Shown in pieces: positions 8,281 to 18,747 of a stretch of DNA of 64,000 nucleotides. Each line of letters opens with the position of its first letter. Position 1 is the stretch's first letter. Source of the DNA: Amycolatopsis lexingtonensis. GTDB taxonomy: Bacteria; Actinomycetota; Actinomycetes; Mycobacteriales; Pseudonocardiaceae. A program made the translations under genes and the position numbers. Under the pieces are notes generated by a model, which was given only the letters and a program-made list of their open reading frames with translations, was not told the origin of the DNA and ran no database searches. Where the stretch lies: positions 436,501-500,500 of the forward strand of contig NZ_JADBEG010000001.1 of the NCBI RefSeq assembly GCF_014873755.1, read 5' to 3'.

Positions 8281-8364
8281 GGCGGTCACCGCGCCGAGTA
8301 CGAGGGCCCGGAGCGCGAAGCGTCTCAGCAGGCGGGTCAGGTCGGTGGCTTCGGAACGCTGCAC
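8200..8364 (-). CDS. Small single-pass membrane protein, hypothetical
   Basis: A 54-aa open frame with a GTG start, which I translated directly. It reads as a short polar N-terminus (VQRSEATDLTRLLRRF), one hydrophobic helix with small residues (ALVLGAVTALTGLTTVAMAL continuing to about residue 48), and a short charged end (PVRER). The composition is that of a true transmembrane peptide. It overlaps the 3' end of the LysR gene by about 80 bp on the opposite strand. No family recognised, and no strong ribosome site is visible. Confidence 0.45.
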   Translation of the reverse strand: MQRSEATDLTRLLRRFALRALVLGAVTALTGLTTVAMALVLAGFGLLFVPVRER

Positions 8365-8480
8365 GGTCCGAGTGTTCGCCGGGTGGGCGTGCTGGTCCAG
8401 CGCACAGGATCGCTGGGACCCAGCTGCGGAATCGATGGGTGGTTGCCTTGACGTTCACGGCAAGGTCTACTTTCGCGGAC

Positions 8481-9335
8481 GTGAAGTTCGGGATCAGTTA
8501 CAGCACACCCTTTTTCGGCGCCGACCCGGAAACGCTCCTGGGGTTCGCCCGGGACGCGGAGGAGTTCGGCTTCGAGTCGTTCTACCTGCCGGAGCACGTC
8601 GCGCTGTACCCCGGCGCGAAGATCGGGACGATGGAGCTGCCACCGTCGCTGCCGTTCGCGGATCCGCTGGAGTGCTTGAGCTTCGTGGCCGCCGGGACGC
8701 GGCGGATCCTGCTGGGCACCGGCGTCCTGCTGCTGCCGTACCACCACCCGGTGACCCTGGCCAAGCGCCTCGCGACGATCGACGTCCTGTCCGCCGGCCG
8801 CATGCGCTTGCTGACGGTGGGCGTGGGCGCGCTCCCGGGCGAGGCGAAGGCGGTCGGCGTCGATTTCACCAGCCGCGGGCGGCGGGCGGACGAGGCGATC
8901 GACGTCCTGCGCGCACTGTGGGCTGGTGACGAGTCAGGGGTCGACTTCTCCGGGGAGTTCTACCGCTTCGAGAGCGCCTGCGTGTACCCGAAACCGTTGG
9001 CGGACCTGCCAATCCATGTGGGCGGTTCGAGCACGGCCGCGGCGCGGCGGGCCGGGTTGCGTGGGGATGGGTACTTTCCCGGTGGGATGGTGACGGCGGA
9101 GGAGCGTCGGCGGCAGTTTGCCTTGGCCCGGACGACGGCGGTCGCGGCGGGGCGTGATCCGGATCTTCTGGAGTACACGCGGTGGGGTTCTCTCGACATG
9201 TCGCCTTTGGATGTCGAAGTCCTTGCGGCGGAGGGGGTTACGCGGGTTGTCATCAGCCCGGGCGAGGCTGATCCCGAGCGGCGGCGGGCTGCGCTGGGTG
9301 CGTTCGCCGCGCGTCACGATGTCTCCGTGCGTTGA
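8481..9335 (+). CDS. LLM class flavin-dependent (F420-type) oxidoreductase
   Basis: A 284-aa luciferase-like monooxygenase fold protein. The start is GTG 8481 (VKFGISYSTPFFGADP). Typical elements are FESFYLPEHVALYPG, GTRRILLGTGVLLLPYHHP, RMRLLTVGVGALPGEA and the motif PIHVGGSSTAAARRAGLRGDGYF. It resembles the actinobacterial F420-dependent subgroup, but FMN use cannot be excluded and the substrate is unknown. The gene is intact; the IS66 element begins 18 bp after its stop codon. Confidence 0.88.
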   Translation: MKFGISYSTPFFGADPETLLGFARDAEEFGFESFYLPEHVALYPGAKIGTMELPPSLPFADPLECLSFVAAGTRRILLGTGVLLLPYHHPVTLAKRLATIDVLSAGRMRLLTVGVGALPGEAKAVGVDFTSRGRRADEAIDVLRALWAGDESGVDFSGEFYRFESACVYPKPLADLPIHVGGSSTAAARRAGLRGDGYFPGGMVTAEERRRQFALARTTAVAAGRDPDLLEYTRWGSLDMSPLDVEVLAAEGVTRVVISPGEADPERRRAALGAFAARHDVSVR

Positions 9336-9353
9336 TCATCGACCACCTGATCG

Positions 9354-10826
9354 GTAACTGTTCAGGCCGTTTCGATTGTTGTTGGTAGCCAGGGGTTTCC
9401 GGTGATGGCGTCGCGTAGTGCGGTGATGACGTGGCCGTTCTTGCGGGCGGTGGAGATGTAGCTGCGGACGCGTAGCCAGGCGTGGGCGCCGTGTGGGGTG
9501 CGCCAGCCACCGGAGATCTTCAGTTGTGCCTTGATCATGCGCAGGTCGCGTTCGGCTTGGTTGTTGGTGAAGGGGACGGTGAGGTCGCGGGCGAAGAGCA
9601 GCACTTGGTGCTGGTAGTCGCGCAGGCGCACCAGCAGGTTCCGGGTCTTGCTTTGCTTGCGCCCCCGATCCGGTGGGTGCAGCAGCAGGCCGACGTTGAT
9701 CGTGCGGACGAACCTCGAGAGCAACGGATCGACGACGTGGGCGGGGATCGCAGCCAAGCCGGCCTCGCGCGCGGTGTGGGCGGCGGTGTTGAGCTGTTCG
9801 AGGGTGGTGATGGCGATCTTGGGCCAGGAGTGCTCGGGGTGGGCTTCGCCGGCTGCGACGAGTACGCGGAGATGGTGGGCGTTGCAGCGGGCGTGTTTGC
9901 GCCCGAAGTCTTGGTAGGACATCAGGCCGTCGTAAACCGCGACACCACGGAACCGGGTGAGGATCCCGAACTCGTCCATTGCCTCACCTCCGCGCTGGGG
10001 ATGGGGCAAGTAGGCGGTGAGCTGGGGTGTGCAGGCGACGTGCAGCCACCAGTTCTTGCCTTCGACTCGGATGCCGGTCTCGTCGAAGTGTGCCACCGAC
10101 GCTGCTCGCAACGCGTCCTCGACCTGCTGGGCGAATCCGTCGAGCTGGGTGGCGACCGGGGTGAGGACGCCGGCGACCCAGCCGGTCGACACCGGCAGCC
10201 CGAGCAGGTCTTCCACCAGTTGTGCTGTTCTGGCGACAGGGATGTGCTGGTAGGTCAGCAGATAGACCGCCAACGCGGTCACGTTCGGTCCGTAGCAGGC
10301 GGGCGCGGTCGCCTCGGCCGGCGCCGGCGCGGCATCCGCGGCACCGCAGCCGGTGCAGACGGTGCTCGGTCACCGCCGGGCGCACCTCGGGCAGGTCCAC
10401 CACCTGCCGGCGTGTCACCCCGACCTCGTCGCGCCGGCGCAGCCCGGTGCCGCATCCCGAACACGACGACGGCACATGATCCACGATCTGGTCGGGGTCG
10501 GTGACCAGCGACAGGCTCGACCCCGGCGCGCCCGGCTGCTTGCCCTGCTTGCGGTTGGTCTTGTCCCGCAACGACTCCGGGGCGGGTTTGCTGAACCGGT
10601 CCGATGACGGCGGCATCGACGAGTTCCCCGAATTCATTCCGAGGAGGCGTTTCAGCTGGGCGACCTCGTCCCGCAACGCGGTGATCTCCTCCCGCGCACG
10701 AGCGAGCTCTACCGCCTGCGTTGCGACCAGCGCGGCCAGCTCGTCATACGACGGACGAACACCTTTCCCCCACAACAAGATCATTCCACAAGCCAGATCG
10801 CAGCCCGAAACGACCTGAACAGTTAC
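9354..10826 (-). mobile_element. IS66-family insertion sequence, complete ends, 1473 bp
   Basis: Terminal inverted repeats of 21 bp (9354-9374 and 10806-10826, starting GTAACTGTTCAGG) differ at one position. They bound a single transposase frame and are flanked by an identical 8-bp duplication. The element landed between the LLM oxidoreductase and HNH genes without breaking either, but it sits only 47 bp from the HNH start and so may have replaced upstream promoter sequence. Confidence 0.9.
9362..10784 (-). pseudogene. IS66 family transposase (DUF6444 N-terminus), frameshifted
   Basis: The N-terminal part from ATG 10784 has a coiled coil (RAREEITALRDEVAQLKRLL), the NSGNSSMPPSSD motif and a Cys-rich zinc-finger region. 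The catalytic part continues in another frame from about 10340 (APACYGPNVTALAVYLLTYQH) to the stop at 9362. Its DDE core is clear: HFDETGIRVEGKNWWLHVA, AVYDGLMSYQDF and TNNQAERDLRMIKAQLKISG. The frames are offset by one base around 10330-10350. IS66 transposases are normally one continuous frame, so this copy is probably inactive; a sequencing indel or a recoding site are alternatives. Confidence 0.85.
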
Positions 10827-10873
10827 CCTGATCGTGTGATGAACGTCTGTTCGTACACCGGTAATCTTGGTGT

Positions 10874-12088
10874 GTGGACAGAGAAGCGGTGTGGCAAGCA
10901 GACGCGGAGGCCTTGGCCGACCGCATCGTTTCGCTGCTCACCGTCATGCGCTCCGCCGAAGCCGAGATCGGTGCGCTGCTCGTGGAGATCGAATCCCGCG
11001 GCGTGCAGGAACTGTTCGGCTATCGCTCTGCCGCCCGACTCTTAGAGCATCTCGCCGACCTCCCCCGCACCGCCGCCGACAAGATGGTCAAACGAGCCCA
11101 CGCCCTGCACCCCAGCCACTCTCTCAACGCCACCCCCGCCGTCGCCCCCGCCACCGGTATCGCCGCCCTTGCTGGTCGGTTGAGCACCCCGATGATCGAC
11201 ACCATCATCGATGCGGTCACCCGGATCCCCGCCTCCCATCGCGACACCGCCGAGGCAGATCTGCTGGCCTTCGCCGCCGACGCGGGCCACAAACAGGTCG
11301 CCGCCCTCGGCGCCCGGATCTTGGCGCACCTCGACCCCGACGGCACCGCCCCCGACGACACCGAACCCACCACACCGGTGCGGGAACTGTCGCTGCGTCG
11401 CAAACGCACCGGCACCTGGGAACTCTCTGGCCGCTTCGACGACGAGACCGGCACCCGCGCCAGCGTCCTCCTCGACTCCCTCGCCGAACGCCGCGGTGCC
11501 GATGATTTCCGGTCCCCGCAGGAACGCTATGGCGACGCCTTCTCCGACGCCCTCGACCTGGCCCTCAACTCCCCAGAGCTGCCGACCCAGGCCGGGGAAC
11601 GCACCCACGTGATGGTCGCGGTCTCCCTCACCGACCTGCGCTCCGGACTCGGCACGGCGACCCTGGGTGACACCGGCCTGATCTCGGCCGCCGAGGCCCG
11701 CGTCCACGCCTGCGACTGCACCCTGATCCCCGCGGTCCTGGGCACCGCCAGCGAACCATTGAACCTCGGCCGGGCCCGCCGCCTGATCTCACCCGGGTTG
11801 CGCCGGGCGTTGTTCCTGCGCGACCGTGGCTGCGCGTTCCCGGGCTGTCACCGCCCACCCCGCCACTGCCAGGGGCACCACATCCACCACTGGTCCGAGG
11901 GCGGCCTGACCGACCTGGCGAACCTGGTCCTGCTCTGCGGCCACCATCATCGGTTGCTGCACCGGTCGGGCTGGGAGGTCCGCATCGCCACCGACGGCCA
12001 CCCCGAATTCCTCCCGCCCCGGTTCTTGGACAAACGCCGAAAACCCAGGCGCAACAACATCCATCAGCTTCTGCCATTCGCAGCCTGA
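10874..12088 (+). CDS. DUF222/HNH endonuclease-domain protein (13E12 repeat type)
   Basis: A 404-aa protein of the large actinobacterial DUF222 plus HNH family. Helical DUF222 occupies about residues 10-300. The C-terminal HNH motif is DRGCAFPGCHRPPRHCQGHH, then HWSEGGLTDLANLVLLCGHHH (in parts), with the paired Cys and His expected for metal binding. The GTG start is preceded by TAATCT (10862-10867) at leaderless distance. Codon 57 (11042-11044) is TTA, rare at this GC content. Homologues are multicopy in actinobacterial genomes and of unknown function. An HNH nuclease activity is inferred from the motif only. Confidence 0.85.
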   Translation: MDREAVWQADAEALADRIVSLLTVMRSAEAEIGALLVEIESRGVQELFGYRSAARLLEHLADLPRTAADKMVKRAHALHPSHSLNATPAVAPATGIAALAGRLSTPMIDTIIDAVTRIPASHRDTAEADLLAFAADAGHKQVAALGARILAHLDPDGTAPDDTEPTTPVRELSLRRKRTGTWELSGRFDDETGTRASVLLDSLAERRGADDFRSPQERYGDAFSDALDLALNSPELPTQAGERTHVMVAVSLTDLRSGLGTATLGDTGLISAAEARVHACDCTLIPAVLGTASEPLNLGRARRLISPGLRRALFLRDRGCAFPGCHRPPRHCQGHHIHHWSEGGLTDLANLVLLCGHHHRLLHRSGWEVRIATDGHPEFLPPRFLDKRRKPRRNNIHQLLPFAA

Positions 12089-12097
12089 AGATGGGAA

Positions 12098-12124
12098 AGG
12101 CCCGCAGCCACCGGCGACGGGCCT
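12098..12124. terminator. Hairpin between convergent genes
   Basis: AGGCCCG (12098-12104) and CGGGCCT (12118-12124) form a 7-bp stem with a 13-nt loop, just after the HNH gene stop and 56 bp from the end of the convergent dehydrogenase gene. Confidence 0.5.
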
Positions 12125-12179
12125 ATCCCCACGTGGTTGAACTGCCTATCAGGTAGCTATCCCGGTGGCAGCATCACCG

Positions 12180-13142
12180 CTACGGAATCACAACGAACTT
12201 GCCAGCGCCCTCATCATCCTCCATAGCGCGGTGCGCCGCGACAATGTCGTCCAACGCGAACACCCGGTCCAAATGAGACGGACACACCCCGCCCTCCACC
12301 GCATCGACGATTCGCTGCAGCACGGACGCATTCCCCTTGAGCGTGTCGCTATGAAAGGCAGTGAGCTTCGTACCGGACGGAATCATCGCGATCGGCTCCA
12401 GCTCCGGAATCACCCACCCGCTCAACGACCCCGCCACACACACGGTGCCCCCACGACGCACCAGGCTCAACGACTCCAGAGCCGTCCTCGCACCAACCAG
12501 GTCGAGAACGTAATCCGGTCCCGAAGGCCAGATCGAGCGCACCCCGCCCGCCAACGACGAGCCATCATCGATCAAGGCGTAATCCGCAGTCAGCGCCGCC
12601 GCTTTGCTTTCCCGGCGGGTAGTGGCGGCGGTCTCGACACCGTACGCGGCCGCGAGCGACGCAGCCGCCATGCCCACCGATGACGTACCGCCCCGGATCA
12701 GCAGCCGCGAGCCGGGCTCCATGCCGAGAGTGTCCAAGGCGCCCTGGGCGGTCATGAACGTCTCGGGCAGCGCGGCCAGCACCGGCCACGGCAACGTCGT
12801 CTTGACCGGCATCAGCAAAGCGTTCGGCACCAGCGCGTATTCCGCGTAGCCGCCGTCGAACCGCCGACCCAGCTCGCCCATCACCGCGGCGACGGTGGTG
12901 CCCTCGGCGAGGGCGGGGTCGGTCGATTCGGCCAGGACGCCCACGCATTCGATCCCCAGCACGCGCGGGAAGGTCACCGTCGGGGAGTGGCCCTGGCGGG
13001 TCCGCAGCTCCGAACGGTTCAGGCCCGCGCCCCGGACGTGGACCAGGCTCCAGCCGGGCCGGACCGCGGGGACCGGGACCTCGCGGACCTCCAGGACTTC
13101 CGGGCCGCCGGGGCGGACGCAGACCGCTGCTCTCATCTTCAT
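12180..13142 (-). CDS. Zinc-binding alcohol dehydrogenase family / quinone oxidoreductase-type MDR protein
   Basis: A 320-aa medium-chain dehydrogenase/reductase. The GroES-like domain (MKMRAAVCVRPGGPEVLEV, then GAGLNRSELRTRQG) lacks the catalytic zinc ligands, as in quinone oxidoreductases. The Rossmann domain has LLIRGGTSSVGMAAASLA for NADPH binding and a C-terminal FALDDIVAAHRAMEDD. The start ATG 13142 is chosen over the next Met at 13136 because GAGAGTGGCGG precedes it. The gene is divergent from the AraC regulator (55 bp apart), which probably controls it. The substrate is unknown. Confidence 0.88.
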   Translation of the reverse strand: MKMRAAVCVRPGGPEVLEVREVPVPAVRPGWSLVHVRGAGLNRSELRTRQGHSPTVTFPRVLGIECVGVLAESTDPALAEGTTVAAVMGELGRRFDGGYAEYALVPNALLMPVKTTLPWPVLAALPETFMTAQGALDTLGMEPGSRLLIRGGTSSVGMAAASLAAAYGVETAATTRRESKAAALTADYALIDDGSSLAGGVRSIWPSGPDYVLDLVGARTALESLSLVRRGGTVCVAGSLSGWVIPELEPIAMIPSGTKLTAFHSDTLKGNASVLQRIVDAVEGGVCPSHLDRVFALDDIVAAHRAMEDDEGAGKFVVIP

Positions 13143-13197
13143 GTCCGCCACTCTCGGCCCGCGACGCCCTGGCCGACCACCGGTAGAATGCCAAGTC

Positions 13198-13959
13198 ATG
13201 CCCATCGGACGCCAAGCTTCGCGGATCTGGCCCTCCGGCGGGGCGCACCTGTGGGCTCCGGGGGCGAGCAGCCAGGCGCACGCCCACGACCGCGGGCACC
13301 TGGTGTACGCGGCTCGCGGGGTGCTGTCGGTGCACTCCGGGCGGGGGACGTCGGTGGTGCCCGCCAACCGGGTCGCCTGGATCCCCGCCGGGTTCCGCCA
13401 CCACCACCGGGCGCACGGCCACACCGACATGCGGATCGTCTTCCTGCCGGCGTCCCTGGCCCGGCTCGTTCCCGTGCACCCCGCGGTCTTCGCCGCGTCC
13501 GGGCTCGCCCGTGAGGTCCTGCTCGCGCTGACCGGCACCCGCGAGTACGACCGCGCGGCCAGTTCCCGCCTGCGCCGGGTGCTCGTCGAGGAACTCCGGG
13601 AAGCGCCGGAGCAGCCGCTGCAGCTGCCGGAACCCCGTGACGACCGGCTGCGGGCCGTCGCGCGGGTGCTGTACGACGACCCCGCCGACACCACTCCGCT
13701 CGCCGAGCTGGGCCGCCGCAGCGGGGCGAGCGCCCGCACGCTGAGCCGGCTGTTCCGCGACGAACTCGGCATGACGTTCTACGAGTGGCGCACCCAGCTG
13801 CGCGTCCACCACGCGCTCGTCCTGCTCGCGGAGGGCCACGACACGACCCGGGTGGCCCACGCCTGCGGCTGGGCGAACCCGAGCGGCTTCATCACGGCGT
13901 TCACGGCGATCGTCGGGACGACCCCGGGCCGCCACCGGCAGCTCACCAGACCAGTTTGA
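13198..13959 (+). CDS. AraC family transcriptional regulator
   Basis: A 253-aa regulator with an N-terminal cupin sensor (SSQAHAHDRGHLVYAARG, WIPAGFRHHHRAHG) and a C-terminal double helix-turn-helix (LAELGRRSGASARTLSRLF, VAHACGWANPSGFITAF, then GTTPGRHR). It is divergent from the MDR dehydrogenase and is the likely regulator of that gene. The last 17 bp overlap the convergent membrane-protein gene. Confidence 0.9.
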   Translation: MPIGRQASRIWPSGGAHLWAPGASSQAHAHDRGHLVYAARGVLSVHSGRGTSVVPANRVAWIPAGFRHHHRAHGHTDMRIVFLPASLARLVPVHPAVFAASGLAREVLLALTGTREYDRAASSRLRRVLVEELREAPEQPLQLPEPRDDRLRAVARVLYDDPADTTPLAELGRRSGASARTLSRLFRDELGMTFYEWRTQLRVHHALVLLAEGHDTTRVAHACGWANPSGFITAFTAIVGTTPGRHRQLTRPV

Positions 13960-14290
13960 TGCCCATGGACATCGCGGTGAAACAAAGGATCCACAGGACG
14001 ATCGGTCCGGCGGCGCCGTGGAACTCGACGAGTGTGCCCAGCCGCATCTTGATCCGGTCGAAGCGCGCTTCGAAGGCGGCGATGATCAGGAACGAGGCCA
14101 GGGCCGCCGACGGGAGGCCGACGATGGCGGGGAAGTGGCCGGCCACCAGGTCCCGGACCCAGGGTTCCCGCCGCCAGGACGCTTCGGCCACGGGGAAGGT
14201 GAACACTGAGATCTGGACGAGGGCCGCCAGGCCGCCGATCCAGACGACGGCGCGTCGGACGCGGTGGGAGTGCTCGGGCTGCTCGGTCAC
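13943..14290 (-). CDS. Small membrane protein, hypothetical
   Basis: A 115-aa protein with about three hydrophobic helices (AVVWIGGLAALVQISVF, ALASFLIIAAF, IVLWILCFTAMSMGIKLVW). The start at GTG 14290 (VTEQPEHSHRVRRA) is a guess; a GTG at 14338 would add 16 residues. No motif identifies a function. It is convergent with the AraC gene, overlapping by 17 bp. Confidence 0.65.
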   Translation of the reverse strand: MTEQPEHSHRVRRAVVWIGGLAALVQISVFTFPVAEASWRREPWVRDLVAGHFPAIVGLPSAALASFLIIAAFEARFDRIKMRLGTLVEFHGAAGPIVLWILCFTAMSMGIKLVW

Positions 14291-14374
14291 GCCAACAGAG
14301 GCGCGAACCGGGCACCCGGTGTAACGGATTCCCGCCACGGTTCACCTGGACGGCGCAACGAAGCACCGGCCGGC

Positions 14375-15301
14375 TCAGTCTGCCGTCCGACCGTCCACAA
14401 GCGACACCAGGCCCACCGGGAGGCGCTTCCGGTCCGCGACGAAACCGACGATCGCGTCGCGCAGGGCGCGCACCGCGCGGGTCGGGTCCACCTCACGGCG
14501 GACCGCGAGCTGGACCACCCGCGTCATCCCCGCTTCCGGGGCGAACCGCGTCATCCGGAACCGGTCGCCCGCCACCGTGCTCGGGACCACCGCCGCGCCC
14601 AGGCCCGCGCGGACCAGCTCCAGGACCGCGTCCATTTCGCCGCCCTCGATCGCGAACGACGGCTCGAAACCCGCGGCGCGGCAGGCGTTCACCGTCGCTT
14701 CGCGGACGTCGTAGCCGCGGCGGAACATCACCAGCGGGACGTCGGCCAGGTCGCGGATGCCGAGGCGGGTACTCGCGAGCGGGGCGTCGACCGGGGAGAC
14801 GACCACCAGTTCCTCCAGCAGCAACGGCGTCGCCGCCAGGTGCGGGTCCGCCGGGGCGCTCGCCAGCAGGGCCAGGTCCAGCGCGCCTTCGGACAGGCGC
14901 TGCCGCAGGTCGCCCGAGCCGCTTTCGTGCAGCTCCAGCTGGATGCCCGGGTAGCGGCGGCGGAACGCGGCCAGCATCGCGGGCAGCAGGCCCGTGCACA
15001 GGCTGGGCGGCGCGCCCAGCCGGACGCGGCCGCGGTCGAGCTCGTCCAGTTCCCGGATGGCCCGCTGGGCGGTTTCGGTCTCGGCGAGGATGCGCCGCGC
15101 GATCGGGAGCAGGGTTTCGCCCGCTTCGGTGAGGGTGACGTTGCCGCGGATCCGGTGGAACAGCGGCGCGCCCAGGTCGTGTTCGAGCGCGCGGATCTGC
15201 TGCGACAGCGAGGGCTGGGCGACGCGCACCTGTTCGGCGGCGCGGGTGAAGTGCCGGTGTTCGGCGACGGCCACGAAGTAGGCGAGCTGCTGGAACTGCA
15301 C
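14375..15301 (-). CDS. LysR family regulator, divergent from sdhCAB
   Basis: A 308-aa LysR protein with winged helix VQFQQLAYFVAVAEHRHF and QPSLSQQIRALEHDLGAPLF and a typical effector domain. The GTG at 15301 is preferred because the longer frame from 15343 would run through the operator-like palindrome at 15311-15325 and into the sdh promoter. Position suggests control of the succinate dehydrogenase operon and of itself. The effector is unknown. Confidence 0.88.
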   Translation of the reverse strand: MQFQQLAYFVAVAEHRHFTRAAEQVRVAQPSLSQQIRALEHDLGAPLFHRIRGNVTLTEAGETLLPIARRILAETETAQRAIRELDELDRGRVRLGAPPSLCTGLLPAMLAAFRRRYPGIQLELHESGSGDLRQRLSEGALDLALLASAPADPHLAATPLLLEELVVVSPVDAPLASTRLGIRDLADVPLVMFRRGYDVREATVNACRAAGFEPSFAIEGGEMDAVLELVRAGLGAAVVPSTVAGDRFRMTRFAPEAGMTRVVQLAVRREVDPTRAVRALRDAIVGFVADRKRLPVGLVSLVDGRTAD

Positions 15302-15310
15302 CCCGCCATG

Positions 15311-15325
15311 ATAGCCGCTGGCTAT
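15311..15325. promoter_or_regulatory. LysR-type operator (T-N11-A palindrome)
   Basis: ATAGCC (15311-15316) and GGCTAT (15320-15325) form a perfect inverted repeat around GCT. It satisfies the T-N11-A rule of LysR sites and lies between the regulator start (15301) and the sdh promoter (-35 at 15348). Confidence 0.65.
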
Positions 15326-15347
15326 GAAGAGCAGAGTTTTCATGTCT

Positions 15348-15376
15348 TTGACCTCTCAAGAAGGCCCACCTAACGT
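15348..15376 (+). promoter_or_regulatory. Promoter of sdhCAB, leaderless start
   Basis: TTGACC (15348-15353) and TAACGT (15371-15376) are 17 bp apart. The predicted transcription start, about 7 nt after the -10, coincides with the GTG at 15384, and no ribosome site precedes that GTG, so a leaderless mRNA is the simplest reading. Confidence 0.6.
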
Positions 15377-15383
15377 CGAGCGG

Positions 15384-16081
15384 GTGGTGAACGACCTCGC
15401 AACCCGGCGGCCCGTCCGGGACTTCTGGGCCTCGACGATCGGCAAGAAGATCGTCATGGCGGTCAGCGGCGCGCTGCTGCTCGCGTTCGTGGTGGCGCAC
15501 ATGGTCGGCAACCTCAAGACGTTCCTCGGGGCCGGCGACCTCAACCACTACGCCCACTGGCTGCGCACGCTCGGCGAGCCGGTGCTGCGCTACGAGTGGT
15601 TCCTCTGGATCCAGCGGGTGGTCCTGCTCGCCGCGCTGGTCCTGCACGTCACCGCGGCGGTGCAGCTGGCCCGGCGCGACCTGCGCGCGCGGCCGGTGCG
15701 CTACGTCCACCGGCGGCCGGTGCGCGCCACCTTCGCGGTGCGCACCATGCGCTGGGGTGGTGCCACGCTGGCGCTGTTCATCATCTGGCACATCCTCGAC
15801 TTCACCGTCGGCGCGGTGAACCGGGACTTCGTGCCCGGCGACCCGTACCACAACCTCGTCGCGGACTTCCAGGTCTGGTGGGTCAACCTGATCTACCTCG
15901 CCGCGCTCGCGATGCTGGGCCTGCACATCCACCACGGCTTCGCCAGCGCCGCGCGGACGCTGGGCGTCACCAGCGCCCGGCGGGAACGCGCGATCAAACT
16001 CCTCGGCAGCACGACCGCGGTCGTGGTCGCGGGCGGTTACGCCCTCGTCCCGGTCGCGATCATGACCGGACTGGTGCGCTG

Positions 16082-16082
<1 letters not shown>
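15384..16082 (+). CDS. sdhC: Succinate dehydrogenase cytochrome b558-type membrane subunit
   Basis: A 232-aa integral membrane subunit anchoring the dehydrogenase and passing electrons to menaquinone. About five hydrophobic helices are visible ([82 protein letters not shown]), with membrane histidines suited to heme ligation. The GTG 15384 start is supported by the leaderless promoter and by the usual short N-terminus before FWASTIGKK; in-frame ATG codons at 15324 and 15342 lie in or before the promoter. It overlaps sdhA by one base. Confidence 0.88.
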
Positions 16083-18000
<1,918 letters not shown>

Positions 18001-18004
<4 letters not shown>

Positions 18005-18747
18005 AACTCACCGTCCGCATCTGGCGCCAGGCCGGCCCGGCGACCGAGGGCAGGCTGGTCTCCTACCCGGTCGACGGGATCAGCCCGGACATGTCCTTCC
18101 TCGAAATGCTGGACGTGCTGAACCAGGAACTGATCGCCGCCGGCGAGGAACCCGTCGCGTTCGACCACGACTGCCGCGAAGGCATCTGCGGCTCCTGCGG
18201 CGTCGTGATCAACGGGCAGGCCCACGGGCCCGAGCGCACGACGTCGTGCCAGCTGCACATGCGCTCGTTCGCCGACGGCGACGTGATCGACGTCGAACCG
18301 TGGCGCGCCAAGGGTTTCCCGGTGATCAAGGACCTGGTCGTCGACCGGTCGGCGCTCGACCGGATCGTCCAGGCCGGCGGTTACGTCAGCGCCCCCACCG
18401 GCAGCGCCCCGGACGCCCACGCGACGCCCGTGCCCAAACCGGACGCCGACCTCGCGTTCGACAACGCGACCTGCATCGGCTGCGGCGCCTGCGTGGCGGC
18501 CTGCCCCAACGGCTCGGCCACCCTGTTCACCGCGGCCAAGGTGACGCACCTTTCGCTGCTGCCGCAGGGGCAGCCCGAACGCGCGCAACGGGTCCTGGAC
18601 ATGGTCGACGCGATGGACGCGGAGGGCTTCGGCGGCTGCACGAACACGGGGGAGTGCGTGGCGTCGTGCCCGAAGGGGATCCCGTTCGCGAGCATCTCGG
18701 CCCTCAACCGCGAGTTCCGGAAGGCGAGCCGAGCCGGGCGCCGATGA
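18001..18747 (+). CDS. sdhB: Succinate dehydrogenase iron-sulfur subunit
   Basis: A 248-aa protein carrying the three Fe-S clusters. The N-terminal ferredoxin domain has [13 protein letters not shown] for [2Fe-2S]. The C-terminal domain has [14 protein letters not shown] and [14 protein letters not shown] for the [4Fe-4S]/[3Fe-4S] centres. The GTG start is coupled to the sdhA stop (GTGA). The last 44 bp overlap the end of the convergent SGNH hydrolase gene. Confidence 0.95.

Larger units (their letters stand above)
9346..10834. repeat. 8-bp target site duplication flanking the IS66-type element
   Basis: CCTGATCG occurs at 9346-9353 and again at 10827-10834, immediately outside the terminal inverted repeats. 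An 8-bp duplication is characteristic of IS66-family transposition. The two copies are identical, so insertion is probably recent. Confidence 0.88.
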
